This document shows, piece by piece, positions 8,733 through 16,652 of a stretch of 37,352 nucleotides of DNA. A program made the position numbers and the translations under genes. The stretch is taken from assembly GCA_030951025.1 (NCBI GenBank), contig JAUZQK010000089.1:1-37352 (forward strand). The letters are read 5' to 3'. A model generated the notes under the pieces. It was not told the DNA's origin, made no database searches, and saw nothing but the letters and a program-made list of their open reading frames with translations. This stretch comes from Mariprofundus sp. (lineage in GTDB: Bacteria > Pseudomonadota > Zetaproteobacteria > Mariprofundales > Mariprofundaceae). How positions within the stretch are numbered: position 1 is the first letter of the stretch; every line of letters begins with the position of its first letter.

Positions 8733-8760
8733 TTGATTGCGCGGGTTTCTCAACTATAAT
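8733..8760 (+). promoter_or_regulatory. Sigma-70 type promoter of the OmpA-like lipoprotein gene
   Basis: A -35 TTGATT at 8733-8738 and a perfect -10 TATAAT at 8755-8760 are 16 bases apart. The ATG is 34 bases past the -10, so the leader would be about 25 bases. A TGGGGC-AAA-GCCCCA hairpin at 8699-8713 lies just upstream. The SH3-domain gene diverges from the same region. Confidence 0.75.
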
Positions 8761-8793
8761 ACAGCTGGATGGAATGTTAGAAGGGGATTTTTC

Positions 8794-9465
8794 ATGTTCA
8801 AGTTACGATTATTGTTACTTACTTTATTGTTGATGGTTTCATCGTGCAGCACTGTTGATGCGATTTTTGGCCCAGATGAACCGGAAGTGGCTGTGGCAAG
8901 TACGAAGGATCAGATTGCCTCTGAAAATGATCAGCTCGGTAGTGATGTTTCCGATCTGCGTGCCCAGTTGAAGCAAATCAAACAGGATATTGCCGATAAA
9001 AAGGCCATGAAAGCAGCCGAACTGGCGCGTCTTGAAGCCGAACAGCAGGCCGAACAAAAGGCCAAACAAAACGCTATTCCAAAAGATAGATTATGGGTCA
9101 CCGTTTCGTTTCGGTCCGGCTTCATGGAGCTGACCAGTGATTCTCGCGCAGCCTTGAAACGATTGGCTGCAAAATTCCTTTCCAAAGATCGTACGCAGAC
9201 CATCGAAGTGCGTGGGTATACCGATGATGAGCCGATTGGTGGTTATGCCAACAGCCGTCATACCCCGCGTCATCCCTACAAAACTAACCTGGCTTTGAGT
9301 CAGGCACGAGCCGACAATGTGTCTGATGTGTTGATTGGAGCCGGTTTATCATCGGCAATTGTGAAGGCTGTGGGGTTCGGTGCAAACGATTATGTTGCTG
9401 ATAACAGTACAGATGAAGGGCGACAGAAAAACCGCCGTTCAGAAATTCATTTAATCAGCCAATAA
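8794..9465 (+). CDS. OmpA-like peptidoglycan-associated lipoprotein
   Basis: The chosen ATG begins a lipoprotein signal peptide with lipobox VSSC (Cys at about residue 18), and AAGGGGA lies six bases before it. A coiled coil covers about residues 42-90. It is followed by an OmpA C-terminal domain (about 100-220) with the peptidoglycan-binding signatures EVRGYTDDEPIG, NLALSQARADNVSDVL and TDEGRQKNRRSEIHLI. The domain holds a longer insert (ANSRHTPRHPYKT) than Pal. The protein should tether the outer membrane to the cell wall. It has its own promoter and a strong terminator, so it is probably a single-gene unit. It is not Pal by length or context; no tol genes are near. Confidence 0.88.
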   Translation: MFKLRLLLLTLLLMVSSCSTVDAIFGPDEPEVAVASTKDQIASENDQLGSDVSDLRAQLKQIKQDIADKKAMKAAELARLEAEQQAEQKAKQNAIPKDRLWVTVSFRSGFMELTSDSRAALKRLAAKFLSKDRTQTIEVRGYTDDEPIGGYANSRHTPRHPYKTNLALSQARADNVSDVLIGAGLSSAIVKAVGFGANDYVADNSTDEGRQKNRRSEIHLISQ

Positions 9466-9478
9466 TAAGAATGTTAAG

Positions 9479-9509
9479 AATAGCCTGGTGAGAGCCGGGC
9501 TATTTTTTT
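9479..9509 (+). terminator. Rho-independent terminator after the OmpA-like gene
   Basis: A 10-bp stem AATAGCCTGG / CCGGGCTATT (one T-G pair) with a six-base loop TGAGAG is followed directly by a run of seven Ts. It starts 13 bases after the stop codon. Confidence 0.93.
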
Positions 9510-9592
9510 GCCTGCGGCGGAGTGGTGGTGATTACCCGAGCATGGCTTTTGGGTAGTCATCAGAAAGTGTAAAATTCGAAGAGGGGTCGTCG

Positions 9593-10333
9593 ATGTCAGA
9601 CAGCGTCATCAATAAACAAACAGAATTTAGATTTCCAATGGTGATTGCAATCACTGCACTGATCCTGTCGCTGACATCAGGCATTGTGAATTATAGGCAG
9701 AATAATTTATCCAATCTCGAGAGCAGTTTGAGAGATACCCGTGATCAACTGCAATTGGCCAAAAACGATATTACTGATATCAGAATGAAAACCGTGCAGC
9801 AGTTGGTAGATGCAGAACTTGCAGTAAAAAACCAAGCGCATTTGAAGGTTGAAAACATTCAACTCACAGAGAAATTACGTGAGTCAGGAGTTCGAATGGG
9901 TGAACTCGAAGCCCAGATAAGGCGCATGGATCATCAGTTAAGCCAGCAAAAAACAGCGTTGAAACGGGCGGGCAGAAAAGCCAAAGCTTCAGAAAACACC
10001 GGCTTGAAGAAAGTTAGTTTGTCGGTTCAATCGGGCGTTTCGCCAGCATCAGCCAATGTGGACATTTACATGAAACATGTCAGCGCAATAGTGAAACAGG
10101 AGCTTGTATCGGCCATTCAAGCCAAGGGTTTTAAGCCGAAGTTTCCAAAACTATTGGACTCGATGAACCTGAGTAGTCAAACAACGGTGTATTATTATCA
10201 TCGCAGTTATGAGGCTGTGGCTCAAGATATGGTCAAGCTGCTTGCGGCCAGCAGCCATGATGTGGTGACGTTAAAGCGCGGAGCGAGTCCTTACGCTAAA
10301 AATAAAATTATCGTCCACGTTATCGGTCGCTAA
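9593..10333 (+). CDS. Membrane-anchored coiled-coil protein of unknown function
   Basis: This 246-residue protein has a short cytoplasmic tail and one membrane helix (about residues 15-33, VIAITALILSLTSGIV). Then comes a coiled coil of about 90 residues, a basic Lys/Ala/Ser linker, and a C-terminal domain of about 90 residues starting near NVDIYMKHVSA. The end of that domain (YYYHRSYEAVAQDMVKLL...IIVHVIG) has the alternating pattern of a LytR_C-type alpha/beta fold, but this is a guess from pattern only. AAGAGGGG precedes the ATG. It lies downstream of the OmpA-like gene but beyond that gene's terminator, and is convergent with hemH. Confidence 0.7.
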   Translation: MSDSVINKQTEFRFPMVIAITALILSLTSGIVNYRQNNLSNLESSLRDTRDQLQLAKNDITDIRMKTVQQLVDAELAVKNQAHLKVENIQLTEKLRESGVRMGELEAQIRRMDHQLSQQKTALKRAGRKAKASENTGLKKVSLSVQSGVSPASANVDIYMKHVSAIVKQELVSAIQAKGFKPKFPKLLDSMNLSSQTTVYYYHRSYEAVAQDMVKLLAASSHDVVTLKRGASPYAKNKIIVHVIGR

Positions 10334-10402
10334 GCAATGGGTCTAAATACTTGGTTACTGGCGCGGAGATTCAAGTCTATGGAAGTTCAACCTTCTGAGG
10401 AT

Positions 10403-11416
10403 TCAATCCAGGCGCTGTATAATGATTTGCATTAAGGCTGCAATGTGAGTGTCGGCATCATTTAAAGCAGGGATATAACGATACTGCTGACCGCCTGCAT
10501 CAAGAAAATAGTCGCGGTTTTCCATGCCAACCTCTTCGATGGTTTCCAGACAATCGGCCGAAAAACCCGGGCAGATCACATCCACAGACTCCACCCCCTG
10601 CTTGCCCCATTCTTTCAGTGTTGCATCGGTATAAGGCTGTAACCACGGCTCTCTGCCAAAACGTGATTGAAAAGCGACATGGGCTTGCTCATCATTGAGT
10701 TCGAGGCGCTGGCTGAGTAACCGGGCTGTTTTGCGACAATGGCAGGGGTAAGGGTCACCCGATTTGAAATAACGCTCTGGAATACCGTGGTAGCTCATCA
10801 GCAAACGCTGGCTACGCCCGTGTTGCTGCCAGTATTGTTCTACACTTTGAGCCAGCGCATCGATGTAGGCGGGATGATCATAATAGGCATCGATCAGGTG
10901 TAATTCAGGAATGCGTCGCCATGATTTCAGCACCTTGGCAACGGCATCAAAGGTTGAGGCTGTCGTGGTGGCAGAGTATTGGGGGTAGAGTGGCAGAATT
11001 ATAATTTTACGACAATTCTTTGTGCGCAAAGCTTCAAGGCCTGCTTCGATGGATGGGTTGCCATAACGCATGGCAAGTTCGACATGGATGTGCTCCCCCA
11101 GTTTGTCCTGCAAGGCCAGATGCAGTTTGTGACATTGTTTTTTACTGATGGCCAATAATGGCGAACCTTCATCAGTCCATACTTTGCGATAGGCAGCCGC
11201 TGATTTGGCCGGGCGAATATTGAGAATGACAATGTGTAATACCAGCCACCATAACCAGCGTGGTTGCTCCACCACACGCGGATCCCAAAGGAATTCTTTG
11301 AGATAGGTGCGCAGCGCTTTGGCTGTGGGTGCATCGGGGGTGCCGAGATTGGTTAGTAATATGCCAATGGATGCAGGCTGTTGATGATCAAAATCCGCTT
11401 TTGCACTGAAACTCAT
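10403..11416 (-). CDS. hemH: Ferrochelatase
   Basis: Ferrochelatase inserts ferrous iron into protoporphyrin IX, the last step of protohaem synthesis. The 337-residue protein has the N-terminal GILLTNLGTPDAP block and the active-site SYHGIPERYF with His210. It also has the PYPCHCRKTARLL segment, FQSRFGREPWLQP, and the CPGFSADCLETIEEVGMENR block with the acidic metal-path residues. No C-terminal membrane helix or extra cysteine cluster is present, as expected for a soluble or peripheral bacterial enzyme. GAGG lies seven bases before the ATG. It is the last gene of the lpoA-nadB-acyP-hemH group, 74 bases after acyP. Confidence 0.97.
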   Translation of the reverse strand: MSFSAKADFDHQQPASIGILLTNLGTPDAPTAKALRTYLKEFLWDPRVVEQPRWLWWLVLHIVILNIRPAKSAAAYRKVWTDEGSPLLAISKKQCHKLHLALQDKLGEHIHVELAMRYGNPSIEAGLEALRTKNCRKIIILPLYPQYSATTTASTFDAVAKVLKSWRRIPELHLIDAYYDHPAYIDALAQSVEQYWQQHGRSQRLLMSYHGIPERYFKSGDPYPCHCRKTARLLSQRLELNDEQAHVAFQSRFGREPWLQPYTDATLKEWGKQGVESVDVICPGFSADCLETIEEVGMENRDYFLDAGGQQYRYIPALNDADTHIAALMQIIIQRLD

Positions 11417-11490
11417 TGTGAATCCTCGTTGTCTCTTTTTAAGTTTTCTGCTGTGTTGATTTGCCTGAATTCAAATTGTCGTGAAAACAA

Positions 11491-11766
11491 TCAACGTATC
11501 TCAAAGCTTTGCGCCAGTTCAGAACAATCACCGGTTGAATATGAAATGGCTGTAACCTCGGCTGCGGGTGGCCCGTGCGCAAGCCAGTTTTGCATGCTTT
11601 GCAATGGCAGTGTATCACCCGATAAACAAGTCTCGACACTGCCGTCGGGCAAGTTTCTGACCCAGCCATGCAGACCTAATTCGTTTGCCTTGAGGTGGGT
11701 ATAATAACGGAAACCAACAGCTTGAACGCGGCCTTGTATATGAGCCAGAATACATTGCTGTGGCAT
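11491..11766 (-). CDS. acyP: Acylphosphatase
   Basis: This 91-residue enzyme hydrolyses acyl phosphates. The signature loop reads GRVQAVGFRYYT (usual form GxVQGVGFR), with the catalytic arginine kept and Ala replacing the first loop glycine. The second signature GWVRNLPDGSVE carries the catalytic Asn. Length is normal for the family. The start codon overlaps the nadB stop as TAATG, a sign of translational coupling. Its metabolic role is usually minor, and the pairing with nadB is not functionally explained. Confidence 0.94.
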   Translation of the reverse strand: MPQQCILAHIQGRVQAVGFRYYTHLKANELGLHGWVRNLPDGSVETCLSGDTLPLQSMQNWLAHGPPAAEVTAISYSTGDCSELAQSFEIR

Positions 11767-13382
11767 TATGAACCCGGCCTGATAATGGTATCTGCCACCT
11801 TGGCAGAGCGCTGCGGATAATCGGTCGAATAATGCAGACCACGCGATTCCTTGCGTTGTTGTGCGCTTTGCACAATCAAATCGGCCATCAGGGCAATGTT
11901 ACGTAATTCCAGCAGATCCTGACTGAGCGGGTGTTTCCAATAATATGATGCGATTTCTTCCTGCACGATACGCAAGCGGCGTCGAGCCCGCCGTAAACGC
12001 TCATCTGAGCGTACAATGCCAACATAGTGCGACATCGTGGCACGAATTTCATCCCAGTTCTGCTTGATTTGGATGCGTTCCGTTTCAGGCACGATACCTG
12101 AATCATCCCAGGCAGGGACATGGCATGGCGCAGGGATTGGCTGTTTGAGTACCTCAGTGGCACAATAATCGGCCATCACGAGACACTCCAGCAATGAGTT
12201 GCTGGCCAGCCGGTTGGCTCCATGCAGCCCGGTACAGGCGGTTTCACCGATGGCGTATAAGCCTTCAAGATCGGTTTTTCCATGCACATCGGTCTGGATG
12301 CCACCGCAGCTATAATGTGCTGCCGGCACAACCGGAATGGGTTGCTGCATGATATCCAGCCCCAAATCCAACAGGCGCGAACATATATTGGGGAAATGAT
12401 CATCGATCAGTGTTTTAGCCATACTGCGCGCATCGAGATACATGCAGTCCACACCCTGCTTTTTCATTTCATGATCAATGGCACGCGCGACAATGTCACG
12501 TGCAGCCAGCTCACCACGTTGATCATAATCAAATAGAAAACGTCGCCCTTGAGCATCAACGATATGCGCACCTTCACCGCGCATGGCTTCAGAAATCAAC
12601 ATATTCGAGCCCTGGCGGTGAAATAAGCAGGTCGGATGAAACTGAATAAACTCCAGATTCATGACACTGCATCCAGCTCGCCAGGCCATGGCGATACCGT
12701 CACCTGTGGCAGCATGCGGATTGGAGGTGTAGAGATAGACTTTGCCGATACCGCCGGTGGCCAGAATCGTTTGCCGGGCTGCGATGCTCAGTACCTCGCC
12801 GTGGGGATTGAGCACATAAGCACCCAGGCAGCGATTGTGTTGATCCAGTTTTGTCGTAATCAGATCAATCGCCGTGTGCTGTTCCAAACGGGTAATATTG
12901 GCATGCGGTGCGACTTGCGATAACAGAGCCTCACCAATGGCGCGACCAGTAGCATCCTGTACATGAGCAACACGCCTGCTGCTATGCCCCCCCTCTTTGG
13001 TGAGGTGTAGACTGCCATCTGCTTCATCAAAGCGGGTGCCGAGAGCAATCAACTCATCAATCATATCGCTGCTATGCTTGATTGTGGTGCGCACGACATC
13101 TTCATGGCACAGACCCACACCGGCAGCTAGCGTATCCTGCACATGCGATTCGATCGAATCCTTATCTGAAACCACGCCGGCAATGCCACCTTGTGCATTC
13201 CATGTGCTCGAATCCTGAAAACGGCCTTTATTGACCAGTATAACCGATCCATGTTGAGCCAATCGGCTGGCAGCCAGTAGCCCTGCCGCACCGCTGCCAA
13301 TAATCAGATAATCACATTGCAGTTGCCGTTTTGAGAGGGGGTCAGGCGCATCAACTTGCGATAATTGCGTGTCCGATAACAA
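11766..13382 (-). CDS. nadB: L-aspartate oxidase
   Basis: NadB oxidises aspartate to iminoaspartate for NAD synthesis. The FAD-binding motif DYLIIGSGAAGLLAASRLA, the TWNAQGGIAGV block, the HSSRRVAHVQDATGR active-site region and the MRGEGAHIVDAQGRRF segment are all present. A C-terminal helical domain typical of the succinate dehydrogenase/fumarate reductase flavoprotein family follows. I choose a TTG start at 13382, two codons past the lpoA stop, because the next ATG upstream (13472) would overlap lpoA by 86 bases. Ribosome-site evidence for TTG is weak, so the start is uncertain. The quinolinate partner nadA is not in this window. Confidence 0.95.
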   Translation of the reverse strand: MLSDTQLSQVDAPDPLSKRQLQCDYLIIGSGAAGLLAASRLAQHGSVILVNKGRFQDSSTWNAQGGIAGVVSDKDSIESHVQDTLAAGVGLCHEDVVRTTIKHSSDMIDELIALGTRFDEADGSLHLTKEGGHSSRRVAHVQDATGRAIGEALLSQVAPHANITRLEQHTAIDLITTKLDQHNRCLGAYVLNPHGEVLSIAARQTILATGGIGKVYLYTSNPHAATGDGIAMAWRAGCSVMNLEFIQFHPTCLFHRQGSNMLISEAMRGEGAHIVDAQGRRFLFDYDQRGELAARDIVARAIDHEMKKQGVDCMYLDARSMAKTLIDDHFPNICSRLLDLGLDIMQQPIPVVPAAHYSCGGIQTDVHGKTDLEGLYAIGETACTGLHGANRLASNSLLECLVMADYCATEVLKQPIPAPCHVPAWDDSGIVPETERIQIKQNWDEIRATMSHYVGIVRSDERLRRARRRLRIVQEEIASYYWKHPLSQDLLELRNIALMADLIVQSAQQRKESRGLHYSTDYPQRSAKVADTIIRPGS

Positions 13383-13386
13383 GGCT

Positions 13387-15342
13387 TTATCCGGCCGGGA
13401 CAATTTTGCCCTTTTTGATACTGAAAATATCGAGCTGCTTTTGACCCACGCCAGCGGCATCAAAACGCACATGACCAGTCATGGCCGGGAAACCGTCCTG
13501 ATCGCGTAACTCTAGCAGCAGGGCTTGTTTCTTGAGCCCCAAACGGCTGGTCATGATGGTGGCAATGCGCATGGTGTCATAAGCCAAATTCATTAGCTGG
13601 GAGGTGTTTTCATCACCCCAGACATCGCGGTATTCAAGCTTAAACTGACGTATGGCAGGGTCTTCATTGTTTGTTTGTTGCGAAATACTGGAGCCGGCAA
13701 AACGCGCCCGCGATAAATAGCGGCCACGATCATCGAGTAAATGCCCATCCTGCCAGCGGTTGCTGCCATAAAGTGGGATATGTGAAATGTCGGCGTAGGC
13801 GAGCTGACCTGCCAGTAAGGCGATTTTTTGTCCCTTTAAAGCCAGATAAATAGCATCGAAATTAACCGGCATGTGAATTTCCATATCCATATCGGGCAGG
13901 AATACATTTAAATCTTCATCCAGCTCTGAGAGTAATACATCATCATCGGTTGCGAAGCGTAATTGTCGCAGCTGATCACGAAAATCGAGTTTGCCGGGCT
14001 CAAGACTCAGGGTTTCCAGCACTTCACCGCCGAGCGCTTCAAATGAAGCTGTAAACATAGCCGCTTCTTTTTGACTTTCACCCTCTGTTGTAATCACCAC
14101 CATGCGTTTAGCCTGATGATTCCAGGCATACAAAGCCATCACATCAATTTGCACCAATGGCGAGAGGGTATGTATAAACAAGGCTGGTGAACGCTGCGCC
14201 AAATGTGTGCGTCCGGTCAGGCTGATGACTGGAATAGCAGGCTTGAGATAGGGTATGATGGCTTCGGTTGCATCGGCCAATAAGGGGCCGACAATAATAT
14301 TAACCGATTCATTGGCCAGCTGGCGATAAGCCTTGATTGCGCCGGCTGGCTGTGAAGCCGTATCTTCTATGCGCAAGGTAATATATTTATCGAATGCCAG
14401 GGCAGCCAGAGATAGGCGAATGCCACGCAAGGCCTGTTGACCATAACGGGCATAACGACCCGTTAAGGGTAACATCACCCCAATGGTGGCGGCACTGATT
14501 TTGCCACTCGCCCACGCTTGTAGTTGTTCGTTTTCATGGCTCTGAGGCATTAGCGTGGATAATAATGCGGCGATATCGGCGACACCGGCGACATCGCCGT
14601 TCATCAAATGGGCTCGTCCGGCGTAGAGGGCAAAGAGAGGTAACAGCTCAGATGATAATGAGCCATTTGTCATATGCTGTTTGATGCTGGTCATGGAGGC
14701 GCGACGGGCAGCCATGCGTAACCAGCTATCGCGTCCTGCGGTATCAATTTGTGCGGCAGCCAGTAACCAGGCAATGGCGGTGCTTTCTTCAGCATTTTGC
14801 AGCAATGCAGGGCCGGTATCGAACACCTCATCGACCAGTTCATGCGTTAAACGCGGATGCTGTAGGGCAAGCGTTAAATGCTCTAGCGCCCGATTGCCAT
14901 CATCCTGCTGTAACCACCAGCGAGCCAACCAGAGGTGGGCATAAGGGATCAAAGCATGCTCTTGATGCATCTGCATGACCTTCAGCATGGTGTCACGAGC
15001 TTTTGGCAGACCATGTTCCAGCATCAGTTGAGCGCGGCGAAAGGCGGCTTCCTGGCGGATCAAACTGACATCACCCTGCATCAATGTCTCAAGCTGTTGA
15101 ATCATTGTATTGAGATCAGCACCAGCTTGGGCTTGTTGCATCAAGGCTTGAATTTCAGCCGCACTTTGTGGTGCGGCAACCATATGAAAAGTCGAACCAG
15201 AGATGTTTTGGGCCGCTGATGAGCTGGTCTGGCTGGGTGTTTTTGGCTGGCAGGCGCTGAGTAAAAGCAAGGCGCTGGCCGCAGCCAATAGCATGATAGG
15301 CATTGCAGCCGGCAAGGTAGGAAGATAACGTGTCCACAACAT
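13387..15342 (-). CDS. lpoA: LppC/LpoA-family lipoprotein, penicillin-binding-protein activator
   Basis: The 651-residue precursor has a lipoprotein signal with lipobox LLSAC (Cys at about residue 31). A TPR-like helical region (about 60-280) follows, then a periplasmic binding-protein type 1 domain beginning at GVMLPLTGRYARYGQQAL (about 300 to the end). This is the layout of E. coli LpoA, the outer-membrane lipoprotein that activates PBP1A for peptidoglycan synthesis. Its divergence from rsmI is the same as in E. coli. Internal ATGs 13 and 16 codons in (at 15303 and 15294) would still leave a full signal peptide and avoid the start-codon overlap with rsmI. None has a good ribosome site. Confidence 0.9.
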   Translation of the reverse strand: MLWTRYLPTLPAAMPIMLLAAASALLLLSACQPKTPSQTSSSAAQNISGSTFHMVAAPQSAAEIQALMQQAQAGADLNTMIQQLETLMQGDVSLIRQEAAFRRAQLMLEHGLPKARDTMLKVMQMHQEHALIPYAHLWLARWWLQQDDGNRALEHLTLALQHPRLTHELVDEVFDTGPALLQNAEESTAIAWLLAAAQIDTAGRDSWLRMAARRASMTSIKQHMTNGSLSSELLPLFALYAGRAHLMNGDVAGVADIAALLSTLMPQSHENEQLQAWASGKISAATIGVMLPLTGRYARYGQQALRGIRLSLAALAFDKYITLRIEDTASQPAGAIKAYRQLANESVNIIVGPLLADATEAIIPYLKPAIPVISLTGRTHLAQRSPALFIHTLSPLVQIDVMALYAWNHQAKRMVVITTEGESQKEAAMFTASFEALGGEVLETLSLEPGKLDFRDQLRQLRFATDDDVLLSELDEDLNVFLPDMDMEIHMPVNFDAIYLALKGQKIALLAGQLAYADISHIPLYGSNRWQDGHLLDDRGRYLSRARFAGSSISQQTNNEDPAIRQFKLEYRDVWGDENTSQLMNLAYDTMRIATIMTSRLGLKKQALLLELRDQDGFPAMTGHVRFDAAGVGQKQLDIFSIKKGKIVPAG

Positions 15343-16198
15343 GGATTCGCAGCCTAAACATCAATCGACATGCGGCCAACTGTTCGTCGTTGCCACGCCA
15401 ATCGGAAACCTGTCCGATATGACTTACCGTGCGGTCGAAACATTAAAAAGCGTCCATATCATTGCCGCCGAAGATACACGCAATAGTCGCAAGTTATTGC
15501 AGTGTTATGGCATCACTACGCCAATGATTGCGGTGCATGAACACAATGAACTGGCCATGCTGGATAGTCTGCTGGTGCGCTTGCAGCAGGGTGAAGATAT
15601 TGCCTTGATCTCCGATGCCGGTACGCCATTGATTTCTGATCCGGGTTATCGGCTGGTGCGCGGCCTGCGCGCCAAAGGCATACGCATCACACCCTTGCCC
15701 GGTGCGAGCAGCGTATTGACTGCGCTGTGTGCGGCGGGTTTGCCTACCGATCATTTTCGTTTTGCCGGCTTCTTGCCACGCAGTGGTAAATCGCGTCAGC
15801 AGGCTTTGGGCCGCATCAATGGTTCGGATGAGACGACGGTATTATTGGAATCACCACGCCGTTTGTTGGCCACACTGAAAAATATTCAGGTCTGCATGGC
15901 AGCATCACGCGAGATTGTGGTGGCACGAGAGTTAACCAAGCTGTTTGAAGAAATCATCCACGGCACAGCTGCAGAATTGATCACCTATTTTGAACAGCAG
16001 CCACCACGTGGAGAAATTGTATTGCTGATTGGTCCTGCGGCAGATGAGGCGATTGAGCTGACCGATCAGCATATTCTTGAAGCGCTGGCGAGTTCGGCCA
16101 TGCAGGCATTGCCGCCTTCGGCACGGGCGAAAGCGGTGGCCAATATGCTGGGCATTGCCAAGGCGCGGGTTTATGCCTTGATTACGGGCGAAGCTTGA
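15341..16198 (+). CDS. rsmI: 16S rRNA (cytidine1402-2'-O)-methyltransferase RsmI
   Basis: RsmI methylates the 2'-OH of C1402 in 16S rRNA using S-adenosylmethionine. The 285-residue protein has the tetrapyrrole-methylase fold signatures LFVVATPIGNLSDMTYRAVETL (about residues 13-35), IIAAEDTRNSRKLL, ALISDAGTPLISDPGYRLV and TPLPGASSVLTAL, all intact. An in-frame stop at 15326 leaves the ATG at 15341 as the only good start. That ATG shares the bases CATG with the divergent lpoA start. The next gene, yraN, begins 91 bases later, as in the E. coli neighbourhood. Confidence 0.97.
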   Translation: MDSQPKHQSTCGQLFVVATPIGNLSDMTYRAVETLKSVHIIAAEDTRNSRKLLQCYGITTPMIAVHEHNELAMLDSLLVRLQQGEDIALISDAGTPLISDPGYRLVRGLRAKGIRITPLPGASSVLTALCAAGLPTDHFRFAGFLPRSGKSRQQALGRINGSDETTVLLESPRRLLATLKNIQVCMAASREIVVARELTKLFEEIIHGTAAELITYFEQQPPRGEIVLLIGPAADEAIELTDQHILEALASSAMQALPPSARAKAVANMLGIAKARVYALITGEA

Positions 16199-16255
16199 TT
16201 GGTTTCACCGCTTTGATTTACAACAGTCAGTCGACAGTGTGCCTAAAGCGAGCTG

Positions 16256-16303
16256 GAACGATTGAGCCCGAACGAATGAGCCCGAAACTATGAGTACGAA
16301 ACT
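16256..16303 (+). repeat. 14-bp tandem repeat spanning the yraN start
   Basis: Units GAACGATTGAGCCC (16256-16269), GAACGAATGAGCCC (16270-16283) and GAAACTATGAGTAC (16284-16297) are followed by a partial fourth unit starting GAAACTGG. The yraN ATG lies inside the third unit, so the array replaces the usual ribosome-site region. Confidence 0.8.
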
Positions 16304-16652
16304 GGGGCAAGTGGGAGAAGATCAGGCGGCTAGCTATTTGCGACATCGGGGTTACCGTATCCTGGGGCGCAATATACGGCTGGCGCGCGGTGAACTGGAC
16401 ATTGTAGCAGAGCGTGGTGAGTTATTACTTTTTATCGAAGTTAAAGCGCATAAAACACGTGAATCCGGTTTGCTGGCAGTGCATGCGGACAAATGTACCA
16501 GGCTGCAATCGGCGGCGGAATGCTGGTTGGCTCAGCATCCGGATTACCAGCATTTGCAATGCCGCTTTGATTTAATACTACTCACCCCTAGAATCGGCTT
16601 ACCCTTGTGGGTTGCACCCCACATTGAGCATATGGAGGATATTATCCGGTGA
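16290..16652 (+). CDS. yraN: YraN / UPF0102 endonuclease-fold protein
   Basis: This 120-residue member of the UPF0102 family has a restriction-endonuclease-like fold. The family blocks are GQVGEDQAASYLRHRGYRIL, NIRLARGELDIVA with the acidic metal residues, LLFIEVKAH (usual form FVEVKxR) and the helix LQSAAECWL. The protein is of unproven function, possibly DNA processing. An in-frame TGA at 16263 and no other start codon fix the ATG at 16290, but no clear ribosome site precedes it because a 14-bp tandem array fills that position. Its stop overlaps the next gene as GTGA, so the two are coupled. Confidence 0.93.
   Translation: MSTKLGQVGEDQAASYLRHRGYRILGRNIRLARGELDIVAERGELLLFIEVKAHKTRESGLLAVHADKCTRLQSAAECWLAQHPDYQHLQCRFDLILLTPRIGLPLWVAPHIEHMEDIIR

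Noticed and set aside
13382-13472. ATG at 13472 as the nadB start
   Set aside because: It would overlap lpoA by 86 bases and add a leader unlike NadB; TTG at 13382 fits better.
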